Assembly: GCF_900239495.1 (NCBI RefSeq)
Contig: NZ_OENE01000048.1
Location: forward strand, 36,873-100,872
Direction of reading: 5' to 3'
Origin: Tenacibaculum finnmarkense genomovar ulcerans
GTDB taxonomy: Bacteria > Bacteroidota > Bacteroidia > Flavobacteriales > Flavobacteriaceae
Length of the DNA stretch: 64,000 bases
Shown piece by piece: positions 17,401-25,233 of the stretch (its first letter is position 1; each line of letters starts with the position of its first letter). The notes beneath the pieces were generated by a model that did not search any database, was not told the origin of the DNA, and saw only the letters and a program-made list of their open reading frames with translations. The position numbers and the translations under genes are program-made.

Positions 17401-18197
17401 TAAACGAAGATAAAATAAAAGAATTTGAAAAACGAGTGAATGAACACTTTGCCAGTATTGTTGAGCAAATCGCTAGAGATACTAAAGAAATTATATCGAA
17501 AGAAGCCGAAATTGAAAAAACTATCCGAAAAATAAATACTGATTTTAGAACTAAAAACTTTGTTGAAGCTATCAAAAACATGGAAATGAGAACTCAAGAA
17601 AGTTCGAATCCTATTGTAAAATTATTAATTGAAATCAAAAATTTTAATGATGAAAATAGTGATTTATTAGGCATAGAAAATTTATTTACAACAAACGAAT
17701 CGGGAAACAAAAACAATAAAGCTATCGATTTATTAAAACTATTAGTCAAAGAAATCAATAAGTCAAAAAAATCAAATTTAACACTTTCAGAATCTTTTGA
17801 TTTACAATTCAGAATTGTTGAAAATGATAATGATTCTGGTTGGGTTGAAAAATTATCGAACGTAGGAAGTGAAGGAACCGATGTTTTAGCAAAAGCAATG
17901 ATTAATATTTCCCTTTTAAATGTCTTTAAAAACAATGCGTCTAAAAAAGATGAAAACTTTAAATTACATTGTATGATGGACGAAATTGGTCGATTACATC
18001 CAAATAATATAAAAGGAATTTTAGGCTTTGCCAATCAAAGAAATATCTTGTTAATTAACGGCTCGCCAACAAGCCAAAATGCTACCAATTATAAATATAC
18101 CTATCGATTATCTAAAGAACAATCAAAAAATGACCGTAAAAAATACATCACAAAAATTACACAATTAGTAAAAGTAACCGCAAAAGTTCTTAATTAA
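14463..18197 (+). CDS. jetC: Wadjet JetC, SMC/MukB-like ATPase
   Basis: A 1244-residue SMC-type protein. The N-terminal head carries Walker A GTQGVGKST (residues 30-38). Long heptad-rich coiled-coil arms fill about residues 250-1080, interrupted near 540-580 (SLYGWLNDSIPNWRNTIGKV), a likely hinge or elbow region. The C-terminal head has an ABC-like signature near 1131-1145 (LSNVGSEGTDVLAKAM) and Walker B ending CMMDEIGRL (Asp1173, Glu1174). In Wadjet systems JetC dimers extrude DNA loops in an ATP-dependent manner and activate JetD on small circular DNA. No internal stop is seen; all key ATPase residues are present. AAA/AAT-rich codon use is conspicuous. Confidence 0.93.
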   Translation: MKYLNKIIFINSASVKYAEIGLNGNVHLIGTQGVGKSTLLRAILFFYNANKNKLGIPSKKKRFDDYYFEYQNSYIIYEVIKDHIPFSILAYKVNGKVAFRFFKSEYKRTLFIDQNGKAENWEGIRRNFGKDIHYTKIISSYEEYRKILYGDNKSLNSEFKQYALMDSKQYQNIPRTIQNVLLNANLEAKDIKDTIISSISENEFKIDIENYSKTHLKDFETQIKDINLWFKKNRKGEITIRNQADKIINTYQTLNYLKKDTLKLTVDLANRLQYIKNENPNLSVSVSNEKNTLSVLSDKKENLKNVHKKREQNIISDIKVLDQKIKEAKQKLIKYENQNIYTVIEKVAQKDTLTNEKEAKINEKQLLTSQFSGITEKYKNLISQNKNQYNQFENDKNAEINKAKSIFSDEKLAIDTFYNDVIAKIKLANQEEITKNNNELKFLIDNENNIKRKKAELKHKIFFDDEIKNCNNVKTTLKKEISDAKTEISNANKEIKIVRKEWELEEAKINEKVKNILEKKQENQQNNSNEIIQIQNNLKKNKSSLYGWLNDSIPNWRNTIGKVIDEKNVLFQTNLNPKKLELTKKLDKNNTNFFGIELNLNAIDNRIKTVEEYQKEIENLIQKNADIQNEINKINEDKNNDLKKLKIKFRKKVSILNDCISENEYLISKNNQKLKTNKITLDEWIEKSTSEKTKILQEKEESLAKIYSEKDTFTTNLERIEKGITREISTKKNKKKTEIDSIENIKNTAIQKYKNAISKEKTTSDNRIKELEKQQNSELETKGADNKRISEIEKRVSKIENNLTFIKENETSVIEYQKDKRELFDKVPEFKIFKNDFVKKQDSLVKEQKIEQHKFDKKVKHQQEKVQIIDAKIKEFNADLERFNTFKTTDIFLTIEDYFLNENQENSTETNTSKTGISAVLIIEELTQKYYGSIQKLNDLKQNINLFTDNFEEQNIFKFKININEDAEFYDFAITLKEFINEDKIKEFEKRVNEHFASIVEQIARDTKEIISKEAEIEKTIRKINTDFRTKNFVEAIKNMEMRTQESSNPIVKLLIEIKNFNDENSDLLGIENLFTTNESGNKNNKAIDLLKLLVKEINKSKKSNLTLSESFDLQFRIVENDNDSGWVEKLSNVGSEGTDVLAKAMINISLLNVFKNNASKKDENFKLHCMMDEIGRLHPNNIKGILGFANQRNILLINGSPTSQNATNYKYTYRLSKEQSKNDRKKYITKITQLVKVTAKVLN

Positions 18198-18208
18198 TAA
18201 TATAAAAA

Positions 18209-19057
18209 ATGAAATTAGCTCTTAAAACAGCAAAAATATTAATACGGCTAATTGCTGGTGAAAAAGTGACTGCAAGTTCTGCTAAAAGTAAATTAATCGC
18301 CGATTTAATTGCTGAAAATATTTTATGGACAAAAGGAAAACATCAGAAAACAATACACCTTAAAAATGAAAAAGCATTAATCACCTATATTTCAAATCAA
18401 TTAGAAATTAATGATTTAGAAAATTATATTTCGGCTTCAGAAAACGAAAATACAACTCGTGCCGCTTTTGTTAAAATTACTGCGGATTCAAAAAACTCAA
18501 AAGAAAGAGCTTTTAAAGGTTTTTTAATCAATAGTTACACGCCTATTAAAGCCGAATTAAATAATCAAGAATTCATTATACATCCAACAATTGGAAGTTT
18601 TATTTTTATCTCTGATTTTGAAACTTTTAAAATACCTGAAAACACGATTATTATTGGTGTTGAAAATTCTAGAAATTTTAGACATATTCACGAGCAAAAA
18701 TATTTATTTAAAGATATAAATCCACTTTTTATTTCTCGCTATCCACAAAATCAAAACAAAGATTTTATAAAATGGATGCAATCTATTCCTAATAATTACC
18801 TGCATTTTGGCGATTTTGATATTGCAGGTATTGGAATTTATATCAATGAGTATAAAAAACATCTTACTAAAAAAGCAACATTTTTTATTCCTAAAAATAT
18901 TCAAAAAGCAATACACGAAAACGGAAATAGAGAACGATATAATATTCAAAAAATAAATTTTGATATAAAAAATATTCAAGAAAATGAATTATTAAAACTT
19001 ATTCAAATTATTAATATCGAAAAAAAAGGTTTAGACCAAGAATTTTATATTTTTTAA
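18209..19057 (+). CDS. jetD: Wadjet JetD, Toprim nuclease subunit
   Basis: A 282-residue protein with a topoisomerase-VI-like Toprim domain in its C-terminal half. The Toprim glutamate is in IGVENSRNF (Glu152) and the DxD pair in HFGDFDIAGIGIY (Asp202, Asp204). The C terminus ends with KKGLDQEFYIF, similar to the conserved xxxEQE tail of JetD. The N-terminal 100 residues look like a winged-helix/CAP-like region. It is shorter than the JetD proteins I recall (about 350-400), mostly at the N terminus. JetD cuts the plasmid trapped by JetABC. It follows jetC after 11 bases in the same operon; recG is convergent. Confidence 0.88.
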   Translation: MKLALKTAKILIRLIAGEKVTASSAKSKLIADLIAENILWTKGKHQKTIHLKNEKALITYISNQLEINDLENYISASENENTTRAAFVKITADSKNSKERAFKGFLINSYTPIKAELNNQEFIIHPTIGSFIFISDFETFKIPENTIIIGVENSRNFRHIHEQKYLFKDINPLFISRYPQNQNKDFIKWMQSIPNNYLHFGDFDIAGIGIYINEYKKHLTKKATFFIPKNIQKAIHENGNRERYNIQKINFDIKNIQENELLKLIQIINIEKKGLDQEFYIF

Positions 19058-19135
19058 AAAAACACCTCAACAACGGGCTTTAGCCCATTGCCATCATTAT
19101 TAATTCCTAAATAATTTTATATTTTTAAAAACCTC

Positions 19136-21700
19136 TTAACTAATATTACTCCAAAGCCCGTTTGATTTTTGTAATTGCGTATAGACTTTCAATAGATTTG
19201 CATTTTCAGGTTTAGAAAAAGTTGCATCATTTTCTAAAACAGCGATTGCGGTTTGACGGGCTTTTTGTAGGATTGCCGTATCTTTTACCACATCGGCAAT
19301 TTTTAGGTTTAACACACCACTCTGTTGGGTTCCCATAATATTTCCAGGACCTCGAAGTTTTAAATCTACCTCGGCAATTTTAAAACCGTCGGTAGTATCA
19401 ACCATGGTTTGCAAACGGGTTTTACTATCGGATGATAATTTAAAACTCGACAATAAAATACAATAACTTTGTGACGCTCCACGCCCAACTCTACCTCGTA
19501 ATTGATGCAACTGACTCAAGCCAAAACGCTCGGCACTTTCAATAACCATTACCGACGCATTTGGCACATTTACACCAACTTCAATTACCGTTGTTGCCAC
19601 CATTATTTGGGTTTCGCCTTTTATAAAACGATTCATTTCAAATTCCTTATCCGCAGGTTTCATTTTTCCGTGAACGATGCTTATTTGATATTTTGGCGAT
19701 GGAAAATCACGAGCAATACTATGGTAACCGTCCATTAAATCTTTATAATCCATCGCTTGCGACTCTTCAATTAACGGATACACCACATACGCCTGTCGCC
19801 CTTTGTTTATCTCATCTTTTAAAAATTTAAACACCGATAAACGATTGCTATCATACCGATGTACCGTTTTAATTTCCTTACGCCCTGGCGGTAATTCATC
19901 AATTACCGAAATATCTAAATCACCATAAACCGACATCGCTAAAGTTCGTGGAATTGGCGTTGCAGTCATCACCAAAACATGTGGCGGAACCGATTTTCTT
20001 ACTGAAACCGTAGGCAAACTATTTAAAGTTGCAATGATTCTTTTTGTTGTTTTATCTAGTCTATTTTCAAGGCTATTTTTTAGGCTGTTTTCAGACGAAT
20101 TTAGAATTTGATTTTCACCTAACCGAACCACTTTATAACCGAATGCTGTTAGAATTTCGGTACGCAAATTCATGGCTTCTTGCTGTTTTTCGGTCGTGTG
20201 ATATTTTCCTATAACCTCTATAATCAGTTTTTTTTCTAGGCAGATAAAATCAATTAAAAATCCATCAATAATATAATATCTTCGGAACTTAAAACCTGTT
20301 TGTTTACTGCTTAAAACCTCCCACAAGGCTCTTTCGGCTTTCGATGTTTTATTTTTTCGTTTAAAGGCGATTTCTTTAATTAATTGATAAGACTCTGAAT
20401 TTTCATCCTTATATTTTTGATGAAGATTTCTACCTTTTTCATTCAGAATTGCAGGCGGTTGATTTTTCTGCCATAATTTAGATCGCTGTGCCACACCAAA
20501 GCGATGTTGCTCATCAATAATAGCAATCCCTAAGTTTTTAAAACAGACTTTATCTTCTAAAACAGCGTGTGTTCCTACTAAAATATGCGTTAAACCCTCT
20601 TCTAAATTCGTATGAATTTCACGTCTTTTTTTAATTCGGGTTGAACCTGTTAATAATTCAACTTTTATCGTTGTTCCTTCTAAAAGCTCCGTAATTCCGT
20701 TATAATGTTGAATCGCTAAAATTTCAGTTGGCGCCATAATAGTTGCCTGATAGCCGTTATCAATGGCAATTAACATGCTTAACAGCGCCACAATTGTTTT
20801 TCCTGAACCAACATCACCTTGCAATAAACGGTTCATATGTTTGCCCGAACCCACATCTATTCTGATTTCTTTTAACACTCTTTTTTGAGCATTTGTCAAT
20901 TCAAAAGGTAATTTATTGGTGTAAAAATCAGTGAAATTTTCACCTACTTTTTCAAAAACAGCGCCTTTTATTTTTGATTTACGGATGCGTTTTTTCTGTA
21001 ATAATTGAATTTGAATAAAAAATAATTCTTCAAATTTTAAGCGATATTGTGCTTTTGCTAATAATTCTTGACTTTTAGGAAAATGGATATTTAGTAAGGC
21101 TTCTTTTTTGGCTAATAAATTATTTTCTTCGGATACATAATCAGGTAATGTTTCTTCTATTTGCTGAACTATTTCTTTGAAAAGTTCTTGAATAAAACCC
21201 CGCAATATTTTATTAGTAATTCCTCTATTGGCTAATTTTTCAGTCGATGGATATACGGGTTGCATGGCTGTTTGAACATTACTTTTGTGTTCTTTTACTG
21301 TTTCCATTTCTGGATGTGGCATATTTGCCCTGCCGTTATACCAATTTAATTTTCCATAAATTACATACGGAACATCGGTTTTTAAGCTGTTTTTTATCCA
21401 TTTAGCACCTTTAAACCACACCAAATCTAAAAAACCTGTGCCATCAGAAAAAGTTGCCACTAGCCTACTTCCTCGTTTTTGTTCAATTTCTTTAATCGCT
21501 GTTATCTTACCAACTACCTGAACCTCAGCCGTATTTTGAGCCAATTGGTTAATCGTATAAAACTGTGTTTTATCAATATAACGAAACGGAAAAAGGTGTA
21601 ATAAATCATTACAGGTTTTAATCCCTAATTCGGAATTTAACAATTCGGCACGCGCTACACTAACGCCTTTTATATATGTTATCGGGTGATTTAAATTCAT
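19136..21700 (-). CDS. recG: RecG helicase with in-frame DUF559 endonuclease-like insertion
   Basis: RecG unwinds and regresses stalled forks and branched DNA. The N-terminal wedge/OB domain occupies residues 1-260. Helicase motifs follow: Walker A GDVGSGKT (295-302), motif II DEQH (396-399), motif III TATPIPRT (579-586), then the second helicase domain with GRVGRG and the TRG motif region. The chain is 854 residues against about 700 for ordinary RecG; the excess is one block at about 415-571, between motifs II and III, resembling DUF559 (Vsr-like PD-(D/E)XK fold). All helicase motifs are intact, so the enzyme may still fold around the insertion. It ends convergent with jetD, 78 bases away. 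Confidence 0.95.
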   Translation of the reverse strand: MNLNHPITYIKGVSVARAELLNSELGIKTCNDLLHLFPFRYIDKTQFYTINQLAQNTAEVQVVGKITAIKEIEQKRGSRLVATFSDGTGFLDLVWFKGAKWIKNSLKTDVPYVIYGKLNWYNGRANMPHPEMETVKEHKSNVQTAMQPVYPSTEKLANRGITNKILRGFIQELFKEIVQQIEETLPDYVSEENNLLAKKEALLNIHFPKSQELLAKAQYRLKFEELFFIQIQLLQKKRIRKSKIKGAVFEKVGENFTDFYTNKLPFELTNAQKRVLKEIRIDVGSGKHMNRLLQGDVGSGKTIVALLSMLIAIDNGYQATIMAPTEILAIQHYNGITELLEGTTIKVELLTGSTRIKKRREIHTNLEEGLTHILVGTHAVLEDKVCFKNLGIAIIDEQHRFGVAQRSKLWQKNQPPAILNEKGRNLHQKYKDENSESYQLIKEIAFKRKNKTSKAERALWEVLSSKQTGFKFRRYYIIDGFLIDFICLEKKLIIEVIGKYHTTEKQQEAMNLRTEILTAFGYKVVRLGENQILNSSENSLKNSLENRLDKTTKRIIATLNSLPTVSVRKSVPPHVLVMTATPIPRTLAMSVYGDLDISVIDELPPGRKEIKTVHRYDSNRLSVFKFLKDEINKGRQAYVVYPLIEESQAMDYKDLMDGYHSIARDFPSPKYQISIVHGKMKPADKEFEMNRFIKGETQIMVATTVIEVGVNVPNASVMVIESAERFGLSQLHQLRGRVGRGASQSYCILLSSFKLSSDSKTRLQTMVDTTDGFKIAEVDLKLRGPGNIMGTQQSGVLNLKIADVVKDTAILQKARQTAIAVLENDATFSKPENANLLKVYTQLQKSNGLWSNIS
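19988..20458 (-). other. DUF559-like domain inserted in recG
   Basis: This in-frame block of about 157 codons separates KLWQKNQ from PPHVLVMTATP. The core (residues 447-532 of RecG) reads KRKNKTSKAERALWEVL, then FRRYYIIDGFLIDFICLE, LIIEVIGKYH, and GYKVVRLGENQIL. These match, in order, the landmarks of DUF559 proteins. The usual EVDG is EVIG here, so a catalytic-type Asp is replaced by Ile. After the core, the serine/asparagine-rich linker NSSENSLKNSLENRL repeats a short unit. Confidence 0.85.
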
Positions 21701-21710
21701 TAAATACTAA

Positions 21711-22410
21711 CTAATCTTTATGTTGAATAAATGTTTTTCCTTTCCAAATTAACTCTTTTTTTTCTATAATTATTTTGGTATGGTTTGTTTTTTCGTCTAA
21801 AACATCTCCTATTTCTTTTTCATATAAAATGACTCCTTCCTTACCATTTTTATTTGTCGGAAAAATTAATTCCTCTCCAAACCAATTTCCTCCATCTCCT
21901 ATTTGAGTTAATTCTACATCATTAAACAAATAATAACCTCCGCCGTTAAAACCACATGATTCTACCATAAAATCGATATAAGCCATGTTTTCTATCGACA
22001 CTACACCTTGATTATCAAAAGTTTTCATTAAAAAACCTTGTTCAAGCCCTAATAAAGATGAATTTTCTAAATACGGTTTATCTTTATTAACAACTCTTAC
22101 TATTATATAATAGGCTGAATTTTCTTTTTTCAAAGAAAGTAAATATTTAGAATTATCAACTTCTTTTTTATCTAAAGAAATAAGCCCACCTAAAATAAAA
22201 CCTATCGAATTTTTATATGCTATTTTTAATAATGAAATCACCTTAGAGTTACTATTGGAAGCTTCTCTTAATTTTACATTATCTCCAAAAACATATCTTA
22301 TTTAATTCGCTGGAAATTCATTTTCTTTTCCAAAGATGTTTTCTTGAGCTGTTACATTAAAAACAGTATTAAAATTAGCATCAGTTGTTCATTTATTACT
22401 TTTTTAGCAT
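21711..22410 (-). pseudogene. Degraded gene for a secreted SH3-domain protein
   Basis: An open frame from GTG 22241 down to 21711 encodes 176 residues. The same frame reads upstream through VFGDNVKLREASNSNSKV, a bacterial SH3-domain signature, until a TAA at about 22301-22303. Above that stop it resumes as TAQENIFGKENEFPAN, typical of mature exported proteins, and a signal-peptide-like stretch LILILFLM is found in a second frame. So the 5' end carries at least one nonsense codon and one frameshift. The 176-residue remainder has no recognised function and may still be translated. Its stop is 10 bases from the recG start. Confidence 0.6.
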
Positions 22411-22455
22411 GATTTTTTACTCAAAACGAAAGTACAAAAAACCATTAAAATCCAC

Positions 22456-22463
22456 TATCTTTG
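22456..22463 (+). promoter_or_regulatory. -7 element (TATCTTTG)
   Basis: TATCTTTG lies 18 bases before the ATG at 22482 and probably drives the rRNA methyltransferase gene. Confidence 0.6.
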
Positions 22464-22481
22464 CGCCTATAAATTCACCAA

Positions 22482-23693
22482 ATGAGATTACATAGAAATT
22501 TAGTTTACGCAGTTATTGACAGTTTACGTGACGTTTTTAATGATGACGTATATGCCGATAAAGCTGTTGAAAAGGCATTAAAAAGAGATAAAAGATGGGG
22601 CGCACGTGATAGAAAATTTGTTGCCGAAACTATTTATGACATCGTACGATGGAAGCGTTTATACGCCGAAATTGCAGATGTAAAAACTCCATATTCACGA
22701 CCAGATTTATGGCGTTTGCTAGTAGTTTGGTGTGTATTAAAAGGAATCAAATTACCAGATTGGAATCAGATTGAAGAAACGCCTACAAGACGAATCAAAG
22801 GACGTTTCGATGAACTTTCTCAAATTAGAAAATACAGAGAATCTATTCCTGATTGGATTGATGAATTAGGTGTTAAAGAATTAGGCGAAACTGTTTGGAC
22901 TAAAGAAATGGCGGCGTTAAACAAACGTGCCGATGTTATTTTACGTACCAATACATTAAACGTAACCAAAGAGCATTTACAAAAAGATTTACAACAAGAA
23001 GGTATTGAAACAGAATTTATAGAAGGCTGTGACGATGCATTACGTTTAGTAGAACGTGCCAATGTTTTTAAAACAGAAGCATTTCATAAAGGATTTTTTG
23101 AAGTTCAAGATGCTTCTTCGCAACTAGTAGCGGCTTATTTAGATGTTGCTCCAGGAATGAAAGTTATTGATACCTGTGCGGGTGCTGGTGGTAAAACATT
23201 ACATTTAGCGGCATTAATGAAAAATAAAGGGCAAATTGTTGCCATGGATATTTACGAAAGTAAATTGAGAAAGTTAAAAATTAGAGCTCGTAGAAATGGT
23301 GTTAGTAATATCAATTTAAAAGTAATTGATTCTACCAAAGTAATTAAAAAATTATACGGTAAAGCCGATAGAGTTTTAATTGATGCACCCTGTTCTGGTT
23401 TAGGTGTTTTACGTAGAAACCCTGATAGTAAATGGAAATTACAACCTGAATTTATTGATAATATCAAAGAAATTCAGCAAGACGTTTTACAGCGTTATTC
23501 ACGAATGGTTAAACCAGGTGGTAAATTAGTATATGCTACCTGTTCTGTGTTACCTTCGGAAAATCAAGAACAAGTTGAACTGTTTTTAGCATCGGAAGAT
23601 GGAAAAGATTTTACCTTTGTAAAAGACCATAAAGTATTAGCCCATGAATTTGGATTTGACGGTTTTTACATGGCACAATTAGTAAGAAAATAA
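22482..23693 (+). CDS. RsmB/NOL1/NOP2-family RNA cytosine-C5 methyltransferase
   Basis: A 403-residue protein with an N-terminal helical (NusB-like) region to about residue 130 and a C-terminal SAM methyltransferase domain. Motif I is TCAGAGGKTLHLAA; the motif IV cysteine is in DAPCSGLGVLRR and the motif VI cysteine in YATCSVLPSENQEQ. The two cysteines are the catalytic and product-release residues of m5C RNA methyltransferases. RsmB makes m5C967 in 16S rRNA; whether this is RsmB or a paralogue cannot be settled here. It has its own -7 box and ends at a bidirectional terminator. Confidence 0.93.
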   Translation: MRLHRNLVYAVIDSLRDVFNDDVYADKAVEKALKRDKRWGARDRKFVAETIYDIVRWKRLYAEIADVKTPYSRPDLWRLLVVWCVLKGIKLPDWNQIEETPTRRIKGRFDELSQIRKYRESIPDWIDELGVKELGETVWTKEMAALNKRADVILRTNTLNVTKEHLQKDLQQEGIETEFIEGCDDALRLVERANVFKTEAFHKGFFEVQDASSQLVAAYLDVAPGMKVIDTCAGAGGKTLHLAALMKNKGQIVAMDIYESKLRKLKIRARRNGVSNINLKVIDSTKVIKKLYGKADRVLIDAPCSGLGVLRRNPDSKWKLQPEFIDNIKEIQQDVLQRYSRMVKPGGKLVYATCSVLPSENQEQVELFLASEDGKDFTFVKDHKVLAHEFGFDGFYMAQLVRK

Positions 23694-23710
23694 TTTTTTG
23701 CGACATTTCA

Positions 23711-23759
23711 TACATTAAAAAAAGCTCGAAACTTTAAAGTTTCGAGCTTTTTTAATGTA
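23711..23759. terminator. Strong bidirectional terminator
   Basis: AAAGCTCGAAACTTT faces AAAGTTTCGAGCTTT with A and T tracts outside; the palindrome extends to about 24 bp per arm with a single bulge. It separates two convergent genes. Confidence 0.93.
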
Positions 23760-23769
23760 TAAAGAATTA

Positions 23770-24555
23770 TTATTTTATTTTCAACTTTTGTCCAATAGCA
23801 ATCGTATTATTTTTAATATTATTTAATTCTTTTAATTTTTTTACAGCTATTTTATATTTAGAAGCAATTCCGTATAAAGTTTCTGTTGCTGTAACAGTAT
23901 GATATTTAACTACCGCATTTTTACCTGTAACAACAGCTACTTTTTTTGCTATAACTTTCTTTTCAACAACAGGATCTTTTTCTACAATAAGCGCAAAACG
24001 TTTTGCATATTCTTTATTTAAAGCCGTTTTAGTTTTAGGGGTATCTTTAGAACTCGTTTTAGTTTTTATTTCAGCTTTAACCTTAGCTTTGTTTGCTATT
24101 ATTACTTTATTTTTAGCAATTGGTTTATCTAACGGTTTAGGCGTTGTTTCTACCTGAGTTTTAGAGTTCACTTTCTTAAAAAAAGCAACTTTTTCTGCTT
24201 TACTTTGCCCGTAACCAATTACAACTTCTTGTCCTATTTTTAAGGTATCGAAATTAGTCATGCTATTTAATCGGTACAACCTAGATAGTTTTACATCATA
24301 TTTTCTTGAAATAGTACTTAATGTTTCTCCTTTTTTTACTTTATGTGTAATTGTTGGATCAAAGGCTAGCTTCCCCGAAGGTTTTACCGCAGCTTTTGTA
24401 GGATATTTTTTAGAAATACTTCCTGTAATTAAATTCATATAAGCTGTTTTATTATCTAAGCTAATAACATCCCATCCTGCTGGTAATTTTTTATCTTGTG
24501 AAAAAACAGTTATACTTATAAACAATAAAAACACTAAACTAAATTCTTTCTTCAT
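23770..24555 (-). CDS. Secreted LysM protein with WW-like N-terminal segment
   Basis: A 261-residue exported protein. A signal peptide (to about residue 19, ending FSQ) is followed by LPAGWDVISLDNKTAYMNL, which resembles a WW domain (LPxGW, then aromatic-x-N, then a late Pro) with the second Trp replaced by Tyr. Two LysM domains, at about 70-115 (THKVKKGETLSTISRKYDV) and 217-261 (YHTVTATETLYGIASKYKI), should bind peptidoglycan. The middle is a Lys/Thr-rich low-complexity linker. No catalytic domain is present, so a structural or anchoring role in the envelope is inferred. It is 39 bases from the TRIC gene stop on the same strand. Confidence 0.88.
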   Translation of the reverse strand: MKKEFSLVFLLFISITVFSQDKKLPAGWDVISLDNKTAYMNLITGSISKKYPTKAAVKPSGKLAFDPTITHKVKKGETLSTISRKYDVKLSRLYRLNSMTNFDTLKIGQEVVIGYGQSKAEKVAFFKKVNSKTQVETTPKPLDKPIAKNKVIIANKAKVKAEIKTKTSSKDTPKTKTALNKEYAKRFALIVEKDPVVEKKVIAKKVAVVTGKNAVVKYHTVTATETLYGIASKYKIAVKKLKELNNIKNNTIAIGQKLKIK

Positions 24556-24594
24556 CTCGTTTATTTTAATTTTGATAAAACATTTTTTTTAAAA

Positions 24595-25221
24595 CTACCC
24601 CAATTCACCCAAAGCATCGGCTTTTATTTTTGGTAATTCTAATTTATACTTTACTACAATTGATCTTATTAAAAAAACAACCAGTGTTGGTATTACAAAC
24701 TGAAGGTCTTTATTAATCTTAAATTCTTCTAAAATAAGATATACGACTCCACCTGCTAGGCAAGCGGATGCGTATATTTCTTTTTTAAATATTAAAGGAA
24801 CTTTTCGGGTAAGCACATCTCTAAGAACACCTCCAAAAACTGCGGAAACCATTCCCATAACCAAGGCTACAAAAGGATGTAAATCATACGATAAACCTTT
24901 TTCTAAGCCCAACAAAGTAAATACGCTAATACCAATAGTATCAAATAAAAACATGGTTTTACGTAGTGGCGCTATTTTACTTCTAAATAAAAAAGTAAAA
25001 CCAACGGCAGTTAAAATTGTCCAAATATAATTAAGGTCACTAATCCAATTTATAGGATGCGCGTTAATCAAAACATCTCGTATCATACCACCACCTACAG
25101 CGGTAACAAAGGCGATAATAACAACACCAAATACATCAAAATCTTTTTTCATTGCCACCAAAGCACCACTAATGGCAAAGGCAAATGTTCCTGCAATATC
25201 AAGAGCGTAAATAATATCCAC
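24595..25221 (-). CDS. TRIC-family (YicG-like) cation channel
   Basis: A 208-residue, seven-TM protein of the former UPF0126 family, now known as prokaryotic trimeric intracellular cation (TRIC) channels that pass monovalent cations. The internal duplication is visible in the paired glycine-rich motifs GGGMIRDVLI (about residue 43) and GGVLRDVLTR (about residue 130). The chain starts MDIIYALDIAGTFAFAISGA, the usual first helix. It ends with a short polar tail. The start is 12 bases downstream of the DEAD-box gene stop, so the two genes are probably co-transcribed. Confidence 0.92.
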   Translation of the reverse strand: MDIIYALDIAGTFAFAISGALVAMKKDFDVFGVVIIAFVTAVGGGMIRDVLINAHPINWISDLNYIWTILTAVGFTFLFRSKIAPLRKTMFLFDTIGISVFTLLGLEKGLSYDLHPFVALVMGMVSAVFGGVLRDVLTRKVPLIFKKEIYASACLAGGVVYLILEEFKINKDLQFVIPTLVVFLIRSIVVKYKLELPKIKADALGELG

Positions 25222-25233
25222 TGAAAATACTAA

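Noticed and set aside
17594-18034. 146-codon minus-strand ORF inside jetC
   Set aside because: It lies opposite the JetC C-terminal ATPase head, and its composition (Ser/Phe/Lys) is what AAA/AAT-rich coding DNA gives on the reverse strand.
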